DNA of 64,000 nucleotides from Desmodus rotundus (GCF_022682495.2 NC_071397.1:12367082-12431081); one strand, 5' to 3'; shown: positions 11,601 to 22,972, counted from the first letter of the stretch. The notes: generated by a model from the sequence alone, not told the origin. A program made the numbers and translations.

Positions 11601-14393
11601 AATGGAAGTTCCATTATATTACAAATTCATTCAGTGGCGATAGCTCCAAAACTGTATCACTAGGTATTAGGAAAGTACATCTTGACATATTATTTTCCAT
11701 GACACGGTCACTTCTTTTTAGAAGTGGCTCCAAGGTGTAAAGCAAAGCTGGCCTACATTTGGTAGAGCCAGAAGGGCCGAAAGACCAAAACAAACAAAAA
11801 ACCTAGAATGCTAACAATTGCAAACGAAAACTAGAGTTTACATTCTAATGAAATCAGAATATAAAACGGATAGAGAAAATAATTCAATTCACAAATTTCA
11901 GTTACGTTTTTCTCAGAAACAGAATGGTTATCACAACTGACAGTATAGGTCACCGTGCATATTTTTGGTTTGATGGCTTCAAGAGAAGTAAATGTTTCAT
12001 TTTTAGAAGGTCGCATCTCATTAAAGCCCCAGGGGTCTTTATTTTGCTATTAGTGTATGATATTAGCCAGTTATTCAATCAGTAAGTAAACTGCTGTGTT
12101 ATCCACAGCGTCCACTTTAGCAAACAGGGATGCAGAATGGGAAGAAATAACTGAAACCTACTTACACATAAAGTTATCCGACTTGTTCTGCAAAATATAC
12201 CACCCTTCGTCAGCCACTGCTATAATTGGTTGAATGCGACTGTTGTATCTATAATGCCATCTTTCCGGAATCTCTTCTTTTTTGTAAACAGTCATGTTAG
12301 GATGAGCATGAGCTAGTGCCTCATAGACTTCATCAGATTTACCTGTAAGAGAAAGGAGAAGGGCGGGGGCGCTCAGAACAAAGCCTTCACTGCTATAATC
12401 GAAGAGAACAACCATGGCAACAGAGGTCGATCCATGCAGATACCCTACTGAGGGAAAACGCCAGCAAGCTGCACATAATGAAATCTAGCCAGACGCTTTA
12501 GAACTCCCATCCCCTTTGAGAGAAAAAATCTCAAGGGAGCAAACAGAAATAATGCATCTTCTGTTCTAAGGAAATTCACCTTAAACAATTAAGAGGTCAT
12601 TGTAAAGAATCTGAAATCTCTAATTTGAGATTTCTTAAACACACACACACACACATTAATACTGCAATACTGAAGCTCAAACAGAGGGTTACATGCTGGT
12701 AGTTACTGAGTGCAGAGATAGAGAATCTCTAGGTAAGAAAATACGGTGAGTGGAGTGTGAGGGCTGGGTGGAAGGCAGATTGTAAAGTGGAAAAGTTCTT
12801 TAAAACCTGGAGGTCTTGCAAAAGTGCTCCCAATAACTTCATATGCAGTAAACCCAGGCACTGTCTTCATTCCTTTTCTGGTTTTTCAAATCCACTCGGC
12901 AGGGGTTCCTCCCTGCCTCCCACACCCGACAAGGCAACACCATACCAGTTTTATACGGAAAACTGAAGAGTTACTGCAATTTTCTGAAACAACAACAAAC
13001 TTGCTATTTGATATTGAATTTGTTGCAAAGTCTGCATGTAGGCACATGTGCATGTTTTAACATCCACCGTTTCCTATGATTCTCTAAATTCCCCTGTGAG
13101 GGACAAGCTCTCATTCGCGCGGTAGACAGCTTTTCAAAATCTGTTCTCTCATGTGATGCCTAGACTAACCCAGGAAGTGATAAAACACAGGTCAGTGGGG
13201 TTGGCCCAGGTCTTGCTCTGCACTTACACTAGAACCTGGGGATGTAACACCAGGTGACAAGGCTGCTATGAGGCTTTGAGGAGAGGTTTATAAAAATTCA
13301 AGGTATTGTTACTACTTCCCCTACTCATTGTTAAGACACTGAAATCTCAGTTTGACCAAAGCTTTCCCCCTCCTCCTCTCCACTGCTTTGCTATGAAGCA
13401 GGCCCTGAGGATCCACAGAAGCCTTTGGAGGCTTCTGAGAAACCAGTGTCATTTTGTCTTCCCATCTCAGTCTTTCTGAGAAGGGGGCTGTAGCGTTCAT
13501 CGTATTCGACGATTCCAGAATGGTTAAATCCAACTGCTAAAAATATACGGAGAACATCAATTCCAATACTCTAGGAAAAAAGTGAAAACTTACACTCCAA
13601 GTGATTGGAGTTGGTTTGAGGAAATAACAAAATATTGTTAGTTAGCGACTGACAGCTGCCAGAGGGGAAGCGGGGGGCGGTGAAAAAGGTAAAGGGGGTA
13701 AGCAAAGAGAAAGGAACGCTTAGGCACAGACAAGGGGGGTGGGGGAGGTGAAGAGGGTAAAAGGGGGATAAATGGTGATGGAAGGAGACTTGACTTGGGG
13801 AGGTGAACACACAGTACAACATACAGATGATGTATTCCAGAACTGTACGCCGGAAACCTACATAATTTCATTGGCCCATGTCACCTCAATAAATTCAATA
13901 AAAATTTAAAAAAATATCCTGTTAGCATATTCCAGGGAGTAGCTTGGGACTGCAGGTAAGGGACTGCAGGTAAGCACCTGCAGATAGCACTGAAGGAAGC
14001 CAGAAAGGAACCAGCTAAAACAGGTTAAGGCATCTATTATAAACTTAAGGCAACCAAGAGCTTGTTCTAATGGTAAAATCCCTGCTTCTGGGAGGGCTGT
14101 GAATGCCATTTTCAGAGTGGGCACATGAAGAGGCATGACCTGCCAATGTGCCCAGGCCTTCCCTATACCAACCCTCACTGTTATGACAAAAATTTCCATC
14201 AAGAATATGCATTAATTTGACAGGATAAAAGTTCAGAAGCTCCCCAGTTTGGGGAGCTATGGCTTTGGACATTATTCCCTGTGGGCTCCTTATTCAGCTA
14301 CAAATAAATCTCACTGTGTGTGTGGCAACCACGCTTGTTGTAAATTCTGGTAGCTTGCTCACCAAGAAGTGAACCCAAGTTCAGTCCAGTAAT

Positions 14394-14424
<31 letters not shown>

Positions 14425-15398
14425 TTTCATTTTTTCGGAGTCTGAGGATTAAATTCCTGAACAGGACCACGTCCCAGGCAAGCCTGCTGAAGGCACAGAA
14501 AGAGAAACTCCCCGCTCAGCTGCACTCCCCGCTCGGACAGACCCGAGTTTTGCCTCAGGAAGAACTTACCCTCCTTCGGCAAAATAGCTGCTACCGGAGA
14601 CTGGTCAATCAGGACATAGTGGTCTTTATCCAGATACTGGTCAAGTTCTATCACCCTGTCCTCCGAACACTGGGTCATCCCGTGATCGCTGGTGATGATC
14701 AGGTTCAGAGTGTTCCACAGCTTCGCCTTCTTCAGCATTTGGATGAGATACCCTAACTTGTTGTCAATGTCCGAAATGACAGGGCCCATGAGTGGACTGT
14801 CAGGCCCCAAAGTGTGGCCCATGTCGTCGGGGTCTTCCCAGTAGAGAAGCCCAAGATTGATGGGTTCTTTTGACGTAAACCATTCAATAATTTTGGCAAC
14901 TCTATCTTCAAATGAAACGGACTCGTTGTAAAGCATGTAGTGAGTGGGGAAGCTCTGATGTATTTTTACGTCTGTTCCAGGCCACATGGCCGCACCACTA
15001 GCGTGTCCAGCCCTCTGATTTGTGATCCATATTGGCGTTGCTTCTTCCCAAAACTCAGAATCATAAATATTCATAGTATCCAAAGAGAAAGATTTGTTCA
15101 GAATAGAATCAAACATGTCATTTGCAACAATCCCATGACTCTCTGCAAAGAGGCCAGTTACCAAAGTATAGTGGTTAGGATAGGTCTTTGTAATAAAAAT
15201 ATTAGTAACCTGCTTCGCATGAACACCGTATTTCATAACATAATGAAAATGAGGTGTTGGGACTCTGTATAAGTAATCCCAGCGGAATCCATCAAATGAA
15301 ACTAGCAGAACCTTTTGCTGGTCTGGTTGGACAGAAAATGTAATTGAAAGTGTTAATGTAGCAAGTATGAAGGCCACCCAGATGAATTTTGGAGCCAT
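8251..15398 (-). CDS. ENPP5: ENPP5, ectonucleotide pyrophosphatase/phosphodiesterase family member 5 (join of 3 coding exons)
   Basis: Joining 15398-14570, 12342-12166 and 8678-8251 on the minus strand gives 1434 nt, or 477 codons plus no extra bases once the stop is counted as codon 478. That is the length I recall for human ENPP5. Both introns are GT-AG and keep phase. The protein has a hydrophobic signal peptide (about residues 5-23), then an alkaline-phosphatase-like phosphodiesterase domain. The visible active site is Asp36 in SFDGFR, nucleophile Thr72 in TKTYPNHYT, Asp191 and His195 in PDDMGH, Asp238 and His239 in SDHG, and His339 in GNHGYDN. A transmembrane segment spans about residues 434-452, with a short tail ending PLLQA, so it should be a type I membrane ectoenzyme. 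Eight N-X-S/T sequons are present (101, 158, 292, 329, 362, 369, 389, 412). Family knowledge: ENPP proteins are zinc-dependent phosphodiesterases acting outside the cell; the physiological substrate of ENPP5 is poorly defined. No frameshift or stop is seen. Confidence 0.96.
9390..9545 (-). mobile_element. L1 3'UTR fragment in ENPP5 intron 3
   Basis: The plus strand reads as the reverse complement of an L1 3'UTR (GGTGTACAGCACAGTG, then ACAAAGTGTTCCC, then CAACTATATTCCCC). It is short and diverged. Confidence 0.5.
10187..10371. mobile_element. hAT-Charlie-type MITE (MER family)
   Basis: It starts CAGCGGTTCTCAG and ends TTGAGAACCTCTG, which are imperfect terminal inverted repeats of the kind seen in MER5/MER20-like hAT elements. 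The inside has the usual GGGCTTTGCCC and CTAGAATTTGC words. It is about 185 bp and lies in ENPP5 intron 3. I cannot name the exact subfamily. Confidence 0.55.
11226..11413. mobile_element. Small inverted-repeat element (MITE-like)
   Basis: The 27-bp ends at 11226-11252 and 11387-11413 are inverted copies matching at 20 of 27 positions, starting TTAC(C/T)G. The 188-bp unit has an interior of TGTGCGTAATG and GTGCGTCC-like words. No clear target duplication is visible. A 160-codon minus-strand frame crosses it, but this looks like chance. It is a non-autonomous DNA transposon of unknown class in ENPP5 intron 3. Confidence 0.5.
12166..12342 (-). CDS. ENPP5: ENPP5 second coding exon (exon 3), residues 277-336
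   Basis: The minus-strand acceptor CTCTTACAG ends at 12343. The exon opens with GT AAA TCT GAT, which completes the split Gly codon and gives the family sequence [15 protein letters not shown]. It ends at 12166 with T followed by donor GTAAGT, splitting a Leu codon. The 177-nt length keeps phase 1 at both ends. It encodes the segment between the SDHG and GNHG metal sites, with two N-glycosylation sequons. Confidence 0.95.
12641..12656. repeat. (CA)n microsatellite
   Basis: About eight CA units in ENPP5 intron 2, upstream of exon 3. Confidence 0.8.
13640..13912 (+). mobile_element. L1 3' end in ENPP5 intron 2
   Basis: A purine-rich tract is followed by the L1 terminal words ATACAGATGATGTATTCCAG and CCCATGTCACCTCAATAAA and an A-rich tail. 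It is truncated at the 5' side, so only about 270 bp of the 3'UTR remains. Confidence 0.65.
14396..14423. repeat. (GA)n microsatellite
   Basis: About 14 GA units, 147 bp inside ENPP5 intron 2 from the exon 2 donor. Confidence 0.9.
14570..15398 (-). CDS. ENPP5: ENPP5 first coding exon (exon 2), residues 1-276 plus one base
   Basis: The start codon at 15396-15398 opens [10 protein letters not shown], matching the family signal peptide. The exon ends at 14570 inside a Gly codon (AAG GAG G), followed on the minus strand by a consensus donor GTAAGT. The open frame runs on past the donor to 14427, but that extension is intronic read-through and loses homology. The exon holds the catalytic Thr and six of the metal-binding positions up to SDHG. 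The acceptor for this exon lies at 15434-15436 (pyrimidine tract then TATGCAG), leaving 35 nt of 5'UTR before the ATG. Confidence 0.96.
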
Positions 15399-15433
15399 TT
15401 TCGAAGTACTTGATCAGCTCAGCATAAGATAAT
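15399..15433 (-). other. ENPP5: ENPP5 5'UTR part of exon 2
   Basis: This is the short untranslated stretch between the splice acceptor (TATGCAG, ending at 15434) and the start codon. Bases before the ATG read CGAAA, a reasonable Kozak context with A at -3. Confidence 0.75.
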
Positions 15434-15876
15434 CTGCATAAAAAAGATATAGAAGTTAGTAGCATATAGAAAATAATTTTGTCTTGTATACTTTACCCAA
15501 ACTGAGAGTGATAGTACTTAGTAATCTCAGTTACATCATAAATCGTAGCCTGGAAGGATTATTGTGCAGAACTCCATCTTAAACAGGACACCTGGGGCTA
15601 CCTGTATATTAAAGCTAAGAATTTTAGCTGCATTAGAATGTTTTAGTTTCCAAGAATTTATCAAAAATGAAAACATTCCTCAAAGGAATTATTTTAATAG
15701 GTTTCAAATATCATTTTAAGATATATATAATTTACATACAGCTTTTCAGGTTGTATAATTTCATACATTTTCAGGTTGACCCAGACTTCTGACAGTAAAA
15801 CACCTGTGAACATTAGCAAATTCAATAATAATGCTTAAAAAAAAAGATATATAGTTTTCAAAACCAAAGCCTTATT

Positions 15877-16424
15877 TTGGGTTGGCAAAAAAGTCCATTA
15901 CACTTTTTTTACATAAAATAAAAGACACGTTTTTCATTTTCACCAATATCTATTGATTTGGATATTTTCAGTATGTTGGCTATGTCCTGCTATTGGTTTC
16001 TAATCGGTAGAGGCCAGGGGTGCTGCTAAACATCTTCCCATGCATAAGACAGCCCCACAACAAAGAATTATTTGGTCAAAATGTCAATATACCAGAAAAC
16101 TTCATAAACCACTTTTGACATGGTTGATCAGTTACAGTACCTTCTCTAAAAACTGCACAAACCTTTTTTTTGTGTTTAGTTGCGTTTTTACCTTTCTTGA
16201 AATAATAAAGCATAATACACTGAAAATGTTACATATTTTCTTCCATCTTCAATATTAAAATGGGTGCACAAAATGCACCCATTTTGATATTTTTTAAATG
16301 CATGCTCATAAGACAGTTGTCACAGTACAATCTAACAAAACTGTTTCGAATGAAGTTAAAGACAACTAAGCATACTAAAGCCTTCATACAAAAAAAATCG
16401 TAACGGACTTTTTGGCCAACCCAA
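15877..16424 (-). mobile_element. Non-autonomous mariner element with internal MER5A segment
   Basis: The ends TTGGGTTGGCAAAAAAGTCC (15877) and GGACTTTTTGGCCAACCCAA (to 16424) are inverted repeats of the mariner type. Read on the minus strand, the right half keeps the start of a mariner transposase frame with the recognisable words MLYYFKKGKNAT and CQKWF. The left half keeps a later helix-turn-helix portion ending near ILKISKSI. Between them the transposase middle is missing and a MER5A piece sits instead. It is 548 bp, lies in ENPP5 intron 1, and cannot encode a working transposase. Confidence 0.75.
15988..16096 (+). mobile_element. MER5A fragment inside the mariner
   Basis: The words GGTAGAGGCCAGGGGTGCTG and CCCCACAACAAAGAATTAT are diagnostic of MER5A (hAT-Charlie). 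Neither MER5A terminus is present, so this is an internal fragment. It is joined directly to mariner sequence on both sides. Confidence 0.7.
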
Positions 16425-16807
16425 TCACGGTCAGAGATGTTACTAGAAAAAGAAGAAAATATACTGACTTGGTTTCTTGAAGAGACATAACATTTGTGAC
16501 ATTCAAATATATTTGTGAAATGTAATCTGCATTGATTTATTATCAAATCATAGCCTTCTTTAAACTAAACAATTAGATTCCACAGTTCATACACACAGAA
16601 ACACATTTCTGAAGTTTGATGTTGACCTTCCTAATGTCAAATTTGTTAACATTTAATCTTATCGGTGGTATGCGGAGAAAAGGCACTTCGCAGATTAAAT
16701 ATTATCTCTCCGGACCAAGGTTCTTGGTGTGTTCATTTTTTTCAATCTCCATATATTTCTAAAAAGCTTTTATTCTGTTCAAGAAAGCTAATAAGAGGCA
16801 ACATGAA

Positions 16808-18712
16808 GACTTCCTGCCAAGATGGAGGCGTTGATAGACACACTGTGCCTCCTCGCACAACCATAAGAAGGACAACAAATTTAAAAACAAAAAATAACTA
16901 GAACTGCTAGAAAAGCAAACTGTATGGAAGTCCTACAACCAGGACAAACAAGAAGAAACATTCATCTAGAACGGTAGTAGGGGTGGAGACGGGCAACCGG
17001 GGCAGAGGACTCACAGCAATGCGGGGGCTGGAAGACGGGGCAGGCCCACATTTGTGTGGATAAACTGGGAAGAACAACTGGGGAATGAGACAGACCAGGC
17101 AACCCAGGGTTCCAGTGTGGGGAAATAAAGCCTCAGAACCTCTTACTAAAAAACCTGTGGGGGTTGAGGAGGCAGGATAAACTCCCAGCCTCACAGGAGA
17201 GTTTGGTAGAGAGACCTGCAGGGTCCTAAAATGTACCCAAGCCCACCTACCCCGGGGAATCAGTGCCAGAAGGGCCCAATTTGCTTGTGGGTGGTGAAGG
17301 AAGTGAATGAAAGCCAACTGAGAGCTGAGCAAGCGGCATTGTTCCCTCTTGGACCCCTCCCCCACATACAGGGCTGCAATGCAGCAACGTGGATTGCTCT
17401 ACCCTGGCAACTACCTAAGGCTCCACCCTTTACTATATAACAGGCATGCTGAGACAAAGAAATATGACCCAAATGAAAGAGGGGATCAAAATTCCAGAAA
17501 AAATACAACTAAGTGATGAAGACATAGCCAACCTATCAGATGCACACTTTAAAACATTGGTAATCAGGATGCTCACAAAAATGGTAAAGTATGGTCACAA
17601 AATAGAGGAAAAAGTGAAGGCTATGAAAAGTGAAATAAAAAAAAAAGTACAGGGAACCAACAGTGAAGGGAAGGAAACCAGGACTCAATCATAGGTTTGG
17701 ACCAGAAGGAAGAAATAAGCACTCAACCAGAACAGACTGAAGAAACAACCATTAAAAAAAAATGAGGAGGCACTTAGGAACTTCTGGGACAACTTTAAAC
17801 ATTCAAACATCCTAATCATAGGGGTGCCAGAAGGAGAAGAGGAAGACCAAGAAATTGAAAACTTATTTGAAAACATAATGAGGGAGAACCTCCCTAATCC
17901 GGCAAAGGAAATAGACTTCTAGGAAATCCAGGAAGCTCAGAGAGTCCCAAAGAAGTTGGACCCCAGGAAGCACACACCAAGACACATCATAATTACATTA
18001 GCCAAGATTAAAGATTAGGAGAGAATCTTAAAAGCAGCAAGAGAAAAGGAGACAATTACCTACAAAGGAGTTCCCATAAGACTATCAGCTGATTTCTCAA
18101 AAGAAACCTTGCAGGCAAGAAGGGGCTGGAAAGAAGTATTCAAAGTCATGAAGGGCAAGGACTTACATCCAAGATTACTCTATCCAGCAAAGCTATCATT
18201 TAGATTGGAAGGGCAGATAAAGTGCTTTCCAGACAAGGTCAAGTTAAAGGAGTTCCTCATCACCAAGCCCTTGTTATATGAAATGTTAAAGGGACTTACC
18301 TAAGAAAAAGAAAATTAAAAATGCGAACAGTAAAATGACAACAAACAACCATGAACAACTGAACCAAAAAAACCCCCCAAAAAACAAAAACGAAAAACGA
18401 ACTAAGCAAACAACTATAACAGCAACAGATTCACAGAAATAGAGATCAAATGGAGGGTTATCAGCGGGGGCGGGGCAGAATGGGGGAAAAGGTACAGGGT
18501 GTAAGTAGCATAGATGATAGGTAGAAAATAGACAGGGGGAGGTTAAGAATAGTGTGGGAAATGGAGAAGCCAAAGAACTTACAGGTATGACACATGGACA
18601 TGAACTAAGTTGGGGGAATGATGGTGGGAGGGGGAGGTACAGGGCAGAGGGGAATAAAGGGGAGAAAAAATAGGACAACTGTAATAGCATAATCAATAAA
18701 ATACATTAAAAA
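16808..18712 (+). mobile_element. HAL1 (half-L1) retrotransposon, copy B
   Basis: The 5' end is GACTTCCTGCCAAGATGGAG, followed by a GC-rich 5' region of about 640 bp. ORF1 runs from about 17446 to 18303. The N-terminal part has LSDEDIANLSDAHFKTLVIRM, and the C-terminal part has IRLSADFSKETLQARR and LYPAKLSFRLEGQIK, which are classical L1 ORF1p. Stops and a frameshift break the middle. A purine-rich 3' region of about 400 bp follows at once and ends TAGCATAATCAATAAAATAC plus A-tail; no ORF2 is present. Imperfect 15-bp duplications, AAGAGGCAACATGAA at 16793-16807 and AAGAGACAATATGGA at 18713-18727, flank it. It lies in ENPP5 intron 1. Confidence 0.85.
17446..18303 (+). pseudogene. Broken ORF1 of HAL1 copy B
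   Basis: The L1-type ORF1 (a trimeric nucleic-acid chaperone in active elements) is readable in frame at 17446-17694 and 18109-18303, with stops between. The central stretch still shows IGVPEGEEEDQEIENL and EAQRVPKKLDPR, the RRM region of ORF1p. Confidence 0.8.
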
Positions 18713-19559
18713 AAGAGACAATATGGATAAACAATACATATGTACATTTTGTCACTTCTCATTGGGCCTGCAAATCAACTGAGGATGTTCTGTTCTCCCT
18801 TTTTCCTGTCCATTCTTGCAGAAAGGTATTTATAAGCCCACCAAAAATTGTATGTAAACATATTTTGTGACAAGAAATCTCTTAAATTCAGCTTTGACAT
18901 CTCCCTAATTTGAATACACTGAAGACATGTTTAAACCTCAAAAATAGACCCTGTCTTGCCTTGCTATATATGTTATAGCTATAGGGAAATAAAAACTGCT
19001 CGGCATACTCGTATTTTGTTTGTTTTTTAATCATGATTTCACCATACACAGAACTGAATTAGTTAAACTGAAATTGTCTTATCAGTCCCTAGACAATGGT
19101 TCAAAATACACTTAAAAACTATTGCTCAGATGGCAGTAGTGTTTCCAATTTTGGAAGGGACCTTAAAAACCTGTTCCAATAGAGAACTATAAATATATTT
19201 ACTCATATATGTGGAGGAGGATGGTGGTTACTTCCTCTTTCTATTACCCTCCTAATACAAGAAATGTTAATATGAACCAAACATAATTTAGGCCGAAAAA
19301 CGAATCAACTACATGAACCACCTGATTTTCCTCTACTGAGTCAATTAATTTAGCAACTGTGGTAAGCAGTAAAGAACTGCTTTCGTGGGACAAAGGAAAA
19401 CAAAGGCTAAGTCTTGTCTAAAGCTTAAGAATGTTCGCTAAGCAGAACCAACGGTATCACACGGATGACACAGAGCCACGAACAGAGAGACTGGGGGCTA
19501 GGCTGAACGAAATCTCAGCTTGCTTTCTTTTTCCTGCACAAAATGCTGCCCAGTGCAGC

Positions 19560-20400
19560 GGAATCCTTAGCTCTCGGTCCAGATTTTACTGGGCTGCTTT
19601 CCAGTTCCTTCTCCCCTCCAAACCTCCCCCCCCACAGACAAGTCTGGAAAGTCTGGTGGGCAGAGCGCTAAGAAACGTGGAGAGGGGAAGTGCAGGAGGA
19701 TTAACTGTGTGCAGAGCGAATAGACGTTTAGAGAGCGATGCATTGCCCCACCGTCTCCGCAGGCTTCCATCCTAGACGTTGGGCAGGGTCTCGGCGTAGG
19801 GTACGCCCACCGATGCTGGCAGATGCCCCAACGTGAGCTGTGTGTGGAACTGAGGGGTTGTCTGGGGGCCCACCAGCAGCCCACATGAGCCGCGTGGGTC
19901 CCCGGGAGGGAAGCCGCCCACTCCCCTGGACTCACCTTCGCAGCGATCCGGTCAGTGACCACCGGTTTCGGACAATAGGAGGCAGGATCTAGAGGGGGTT
20001 CCCTTCGGCGGCCCCCGGGCAAGAACCAGTAGGTGGCAGAAGCGAGGGGCCCCCTTGAACCTTCAGCCACTCAGCAGCACGCTACGTCGGCACAGAGCAC
20101 CTGACCACCACACTTCCACCCCGCAGGCCCCGCCTCTTGGCTTTCATTTGCTCCGGTGGGGCTCGTTACTGTTGGCTGGCCCCTGGGAGTCGCTGAACCG
20201 ACTGTCAATCAGGAGGAAAGGGCGGGTGCTGCCTGGGTTTGGATGACCGCGGGTGGGGGGGCGGGAGCCCCCTGAAGCAAAAAGCCGTAGCCGAGGGTGC
20301 TGGGGGGTCGGTGCGGACGACGCTGGTGCTTTCTGTTCCCTGCGGTCCTCTCTTTGCCTGGGCACCAAACCTTTCCGTAGTGTGCCTTTTCTAGACGGGC
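19560..20400 (-). promoter_or_regulatory. CpG island and likely ENPP5 promoter
   Basis: GC content and CpG density rise sharply here compared with the AT-rich flanks, with no recognisable repeat. The minus strand has a GC box (AGGCGGGGCC) at about 20126-20136. The plus strand has GGGCGGG at 20220-20226 and an NF-Y-like CAATCAGG at about 20205-20212. No TATA box is obvious, which fits a dispersed housekeeping-type promoter. Assignment to ENPP5 rests on position, strand and the donor at 19936. Confidence 0.65.
19936..20095 (-). other. ENPP5: Probable ENPP5 untranslated first exon
   Basis: A strong minus-strand splice donor (GCGAAG then GTGAGTCC) has its first intron base at 19935, so an exon would end at 19936. 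It lies inside the CpG island about 4.5 kb upstream of the coding exon, on the correct strand, and no other donor in the island is as good. The 5' boundary is a guess: I place it just below a Sp1-type GC box at about 20126-20136. There is no transcript evidence here. Confidence 0.5.
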
Positions 20401-22844
20401 AGAGTGCTGTAATCAGCGAAGCAGAGATATTATAATGCTCCACCCCCGTGGTTTGTGCATCCACTGTTTTTGTTAAAAGGACTTTTATTCTCTTATCCGT
20501 TAAGGGGTGTGTGTGTGTGTGCCTTACCACAAATTGGTCAATTACGCCGTACCCTGGGTTTTGTTCTGAGGAACGCCAAAGGATATCGGCAGGACGTTGA
20601 CATTTAATATAAATCTTTTTATTAGTTGGTGTTGGCACCTCACACAAAAAAAATTAATTTAAAAGGATTTAATTTAGTCAGCTCTCCAGCCCCCATGTTT
20701 GTTGTCCAGGTTTTGATAATACTCGTGTATAAGGTCTCAGGGATCTGCAATGAGGAGGCACCTGAGAATGAACAAATTAAACCAAGCCAGGTTCAGGAGT
20801 AAGTTAATTTGCACAGGGAGAGAGGAAGAACAGCTACTGATAGTTCCATCTGGGCTCTAGACGCTTTTTCAGGCTTGGTTTCCAAACATGCATTAAAGCT
20901 ATGAACTTAGGTCCTACTTCTCTTTCAGGAAGTCTTCTTTGGCCCTGTTTCTTCCGCTCCCTTACCGTAGTGAATTAATTTTTCAAGTTTTTTGGCAATC
21001 GATGGTGTTTTTAGGCCGGCAGGAGTGTGGTGGGCAAGTGCACAGTTTGCCAATTTGATGCCGACTATAAGTTATCGCGGTGACTTCCAGCTCCCCTGAA
21101 GGATTTGTCCACCTACACAATTTCCTAGGCCTAATTCTGACCACCCGGCAATGGGCAGTAATATCTGCTTGGTTGTCGCAACTTAAGTTTCAACATCTAA
21201 TCACCCTATAAAACAGCGAGCAAAACCAGTGGCTTTGGCTCTGTCTGGAGTTCATGTTTCCTGTCGTATATACAACAGCTGTAAAATGGTAGACATTCCT
21301 GTTAATATCTAATTAAATGAGACCAGCATTTTGGTCATAGTTCTTTCTTGTCTCCTTATAGATGGGACAGTCCCTACCCCACTGACTCCTTTCTGATTGG
21401 GTTACACCATTCCAAAGGGCATCTGGGCACTCTGCTGGGGCCTTCTATTGGCAGTAACCTGAGTTTCTGGTTTTCTACACGTGGGATGGGGATTAAAAGG
21501 GAGGCTGGTTTTGTGTTTAGCCAGACACAGTGACAACGAAGTTGTACAGGTCGTTCCATGACTCCAAAGCCCTGTCCCTTGAAGTTGCCCGAACCTGGAA
21601 CAAGTGGTCCAATATTACAAATCCTTAACCCCTGAAAATAAGTCAAACCTGTGTTCTTCCCAAACACTCAAAGAACAGCGTATGCTGATTAGAGAGCAGA
21701 GGTAGGGAAAACGAGCCTTTTATACAGGTCACTGAACACTGCCTTGCTCTGCAAAGTTTTTATGGAAGGCACGACTATATTCTCCAGCTCCCCCCGTGAA
21801 TTAGGATGGTACGGCTGTTAACCACAGTACACAACTCAGAAATGACTCGTGAGGGGCTCAGTGAGGGCCAGACATGCTTTCCAGGTCTCCATGTAACGAT
21901 ATTTAGTGTTCCACTGGTAGGCCTATTATACAATTCACGTCCCTCATGGGAAAAAATCTGGCTAAACTAGTATAGTTAGAGGAATGAGTGTAAAAACATG
22001 GAATTCTGCTTACACAACTGTGCCAGCCCTCCTGCCCGACCTGTTGCCTCAATTTCTGTCCCATTGCAATAAGTGCTCAGCAAGTCATTGCAGCATAAGC
22101 CATAATCTGATACTGACTGTAGCTCTTCCTTTATATTATTGAATTAATGTAATCATCATTGAGCTAGTAATGATTTTCTGAATAATGGAGTGACAGAAGA
22201 GTCAACTTCTCTAATGGGTTTTGGGGCAAGGGTGGGGGTCTCCGCTTGCCTAAGGCAGTCTAATAGGGATTTGAGGGTTGGATTCATTTGTTCTTCCTCA
22301 GGAGCTGGAAGAGGTTTGTGCTAAAACTGAAATGTAATCTGTTCTTTATGAAATGGCTAAGACTGGCTCTGCCACAGAAGTGTTGTTTTCAAAACTGGTC
22401 TGGTCTGTATGTCGTGGTAGGGAATATGAGCAAATGATTTTACAATTTTAAAAATCTGTGGGGTTGCAATACATCAAACAACTAAACTAAAAGTCTACTT
22501 CTTAATCCTGTATACTAACATATTCTGCAAAATGTGGATCTCACATATTAATAGCCATAGGGTAGGGACCATTGGGACTCTGGTTGTGGTTCATTTTTAA
22601 TGCAAAGTAGGAGTTCAGTAATTTGGACTCATCAGGAGTTCAGTAAAAAGATGATTTATAGATTAATCAAAGGCTTAGTCCAAGTATTTTCATGCCTGTT
22701 AGTCACTGATATATTATACTAAACAGAACTATATTTTTCACACAATTATCATGCTTTAACCTCTAGAGGCTTTATGTAAGTCAAATATAACCTTATAAAC
22801 TTCTGTGTATTATTGTATTTTGTAAATTGTATCACACTGTATTA
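20401..22844. other. Unique sequence upstream of ENPP5
   Basis: No supported gene or clear repeat apart from a (GT)n run at about 20505-20521. This interval could hold ENPP5 regulatory sequence, but nothing specific can be named. Confidence 0.4.
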
Positions 22845-22972
22845 TTTTCCTAGGACTACTGTAACAAATGACCACAAGCAATGCATTCTCTCACAGTTTT
22901 GGAGGTTAGAAGTCTGAGATCAAAATGTCAGCAGGCTACACTGTCGCGAGGCTCTAAGGAAGCATCCTCCAC
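22845..22972 (-). mobile_element. MLT1-type LTR fragment, interrupted by VES SINE
   Basis: The words GACTACTGTAACAAATGACC and CTCACAGTTTTGGAGG are the reverse complement of the 3' end of an MLT1-like LTR. The copy stops where the SINE at 22973 begins. Confidence 0.55.

Noticed and set aside
11132..11614. 160-codon minus frame
   Set aside because: Spans the MITE-like unit and flanks it on both sides; Cys/His-rich by chance, with no domain.
14427..14569. Read-through extension of the ENPP5 exon 2 open frame
   Set aside because: A consensus donor at 14569 and homology resuming at 12342 show it is intron.
16229..16546. 105-codon minus frame as a mariner gene
   Set aside because: Covers only the untranslated start of the mariner and its flank; the real transposase frame is broken and lacks its middle.
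18286..18696. 136-codon minus frame, Phe/Ser/Pro-rich
   Set aside because: Antisense of the purine-rich HAL1 3' region; the same kind of frame occurs opposite other LINE tails.
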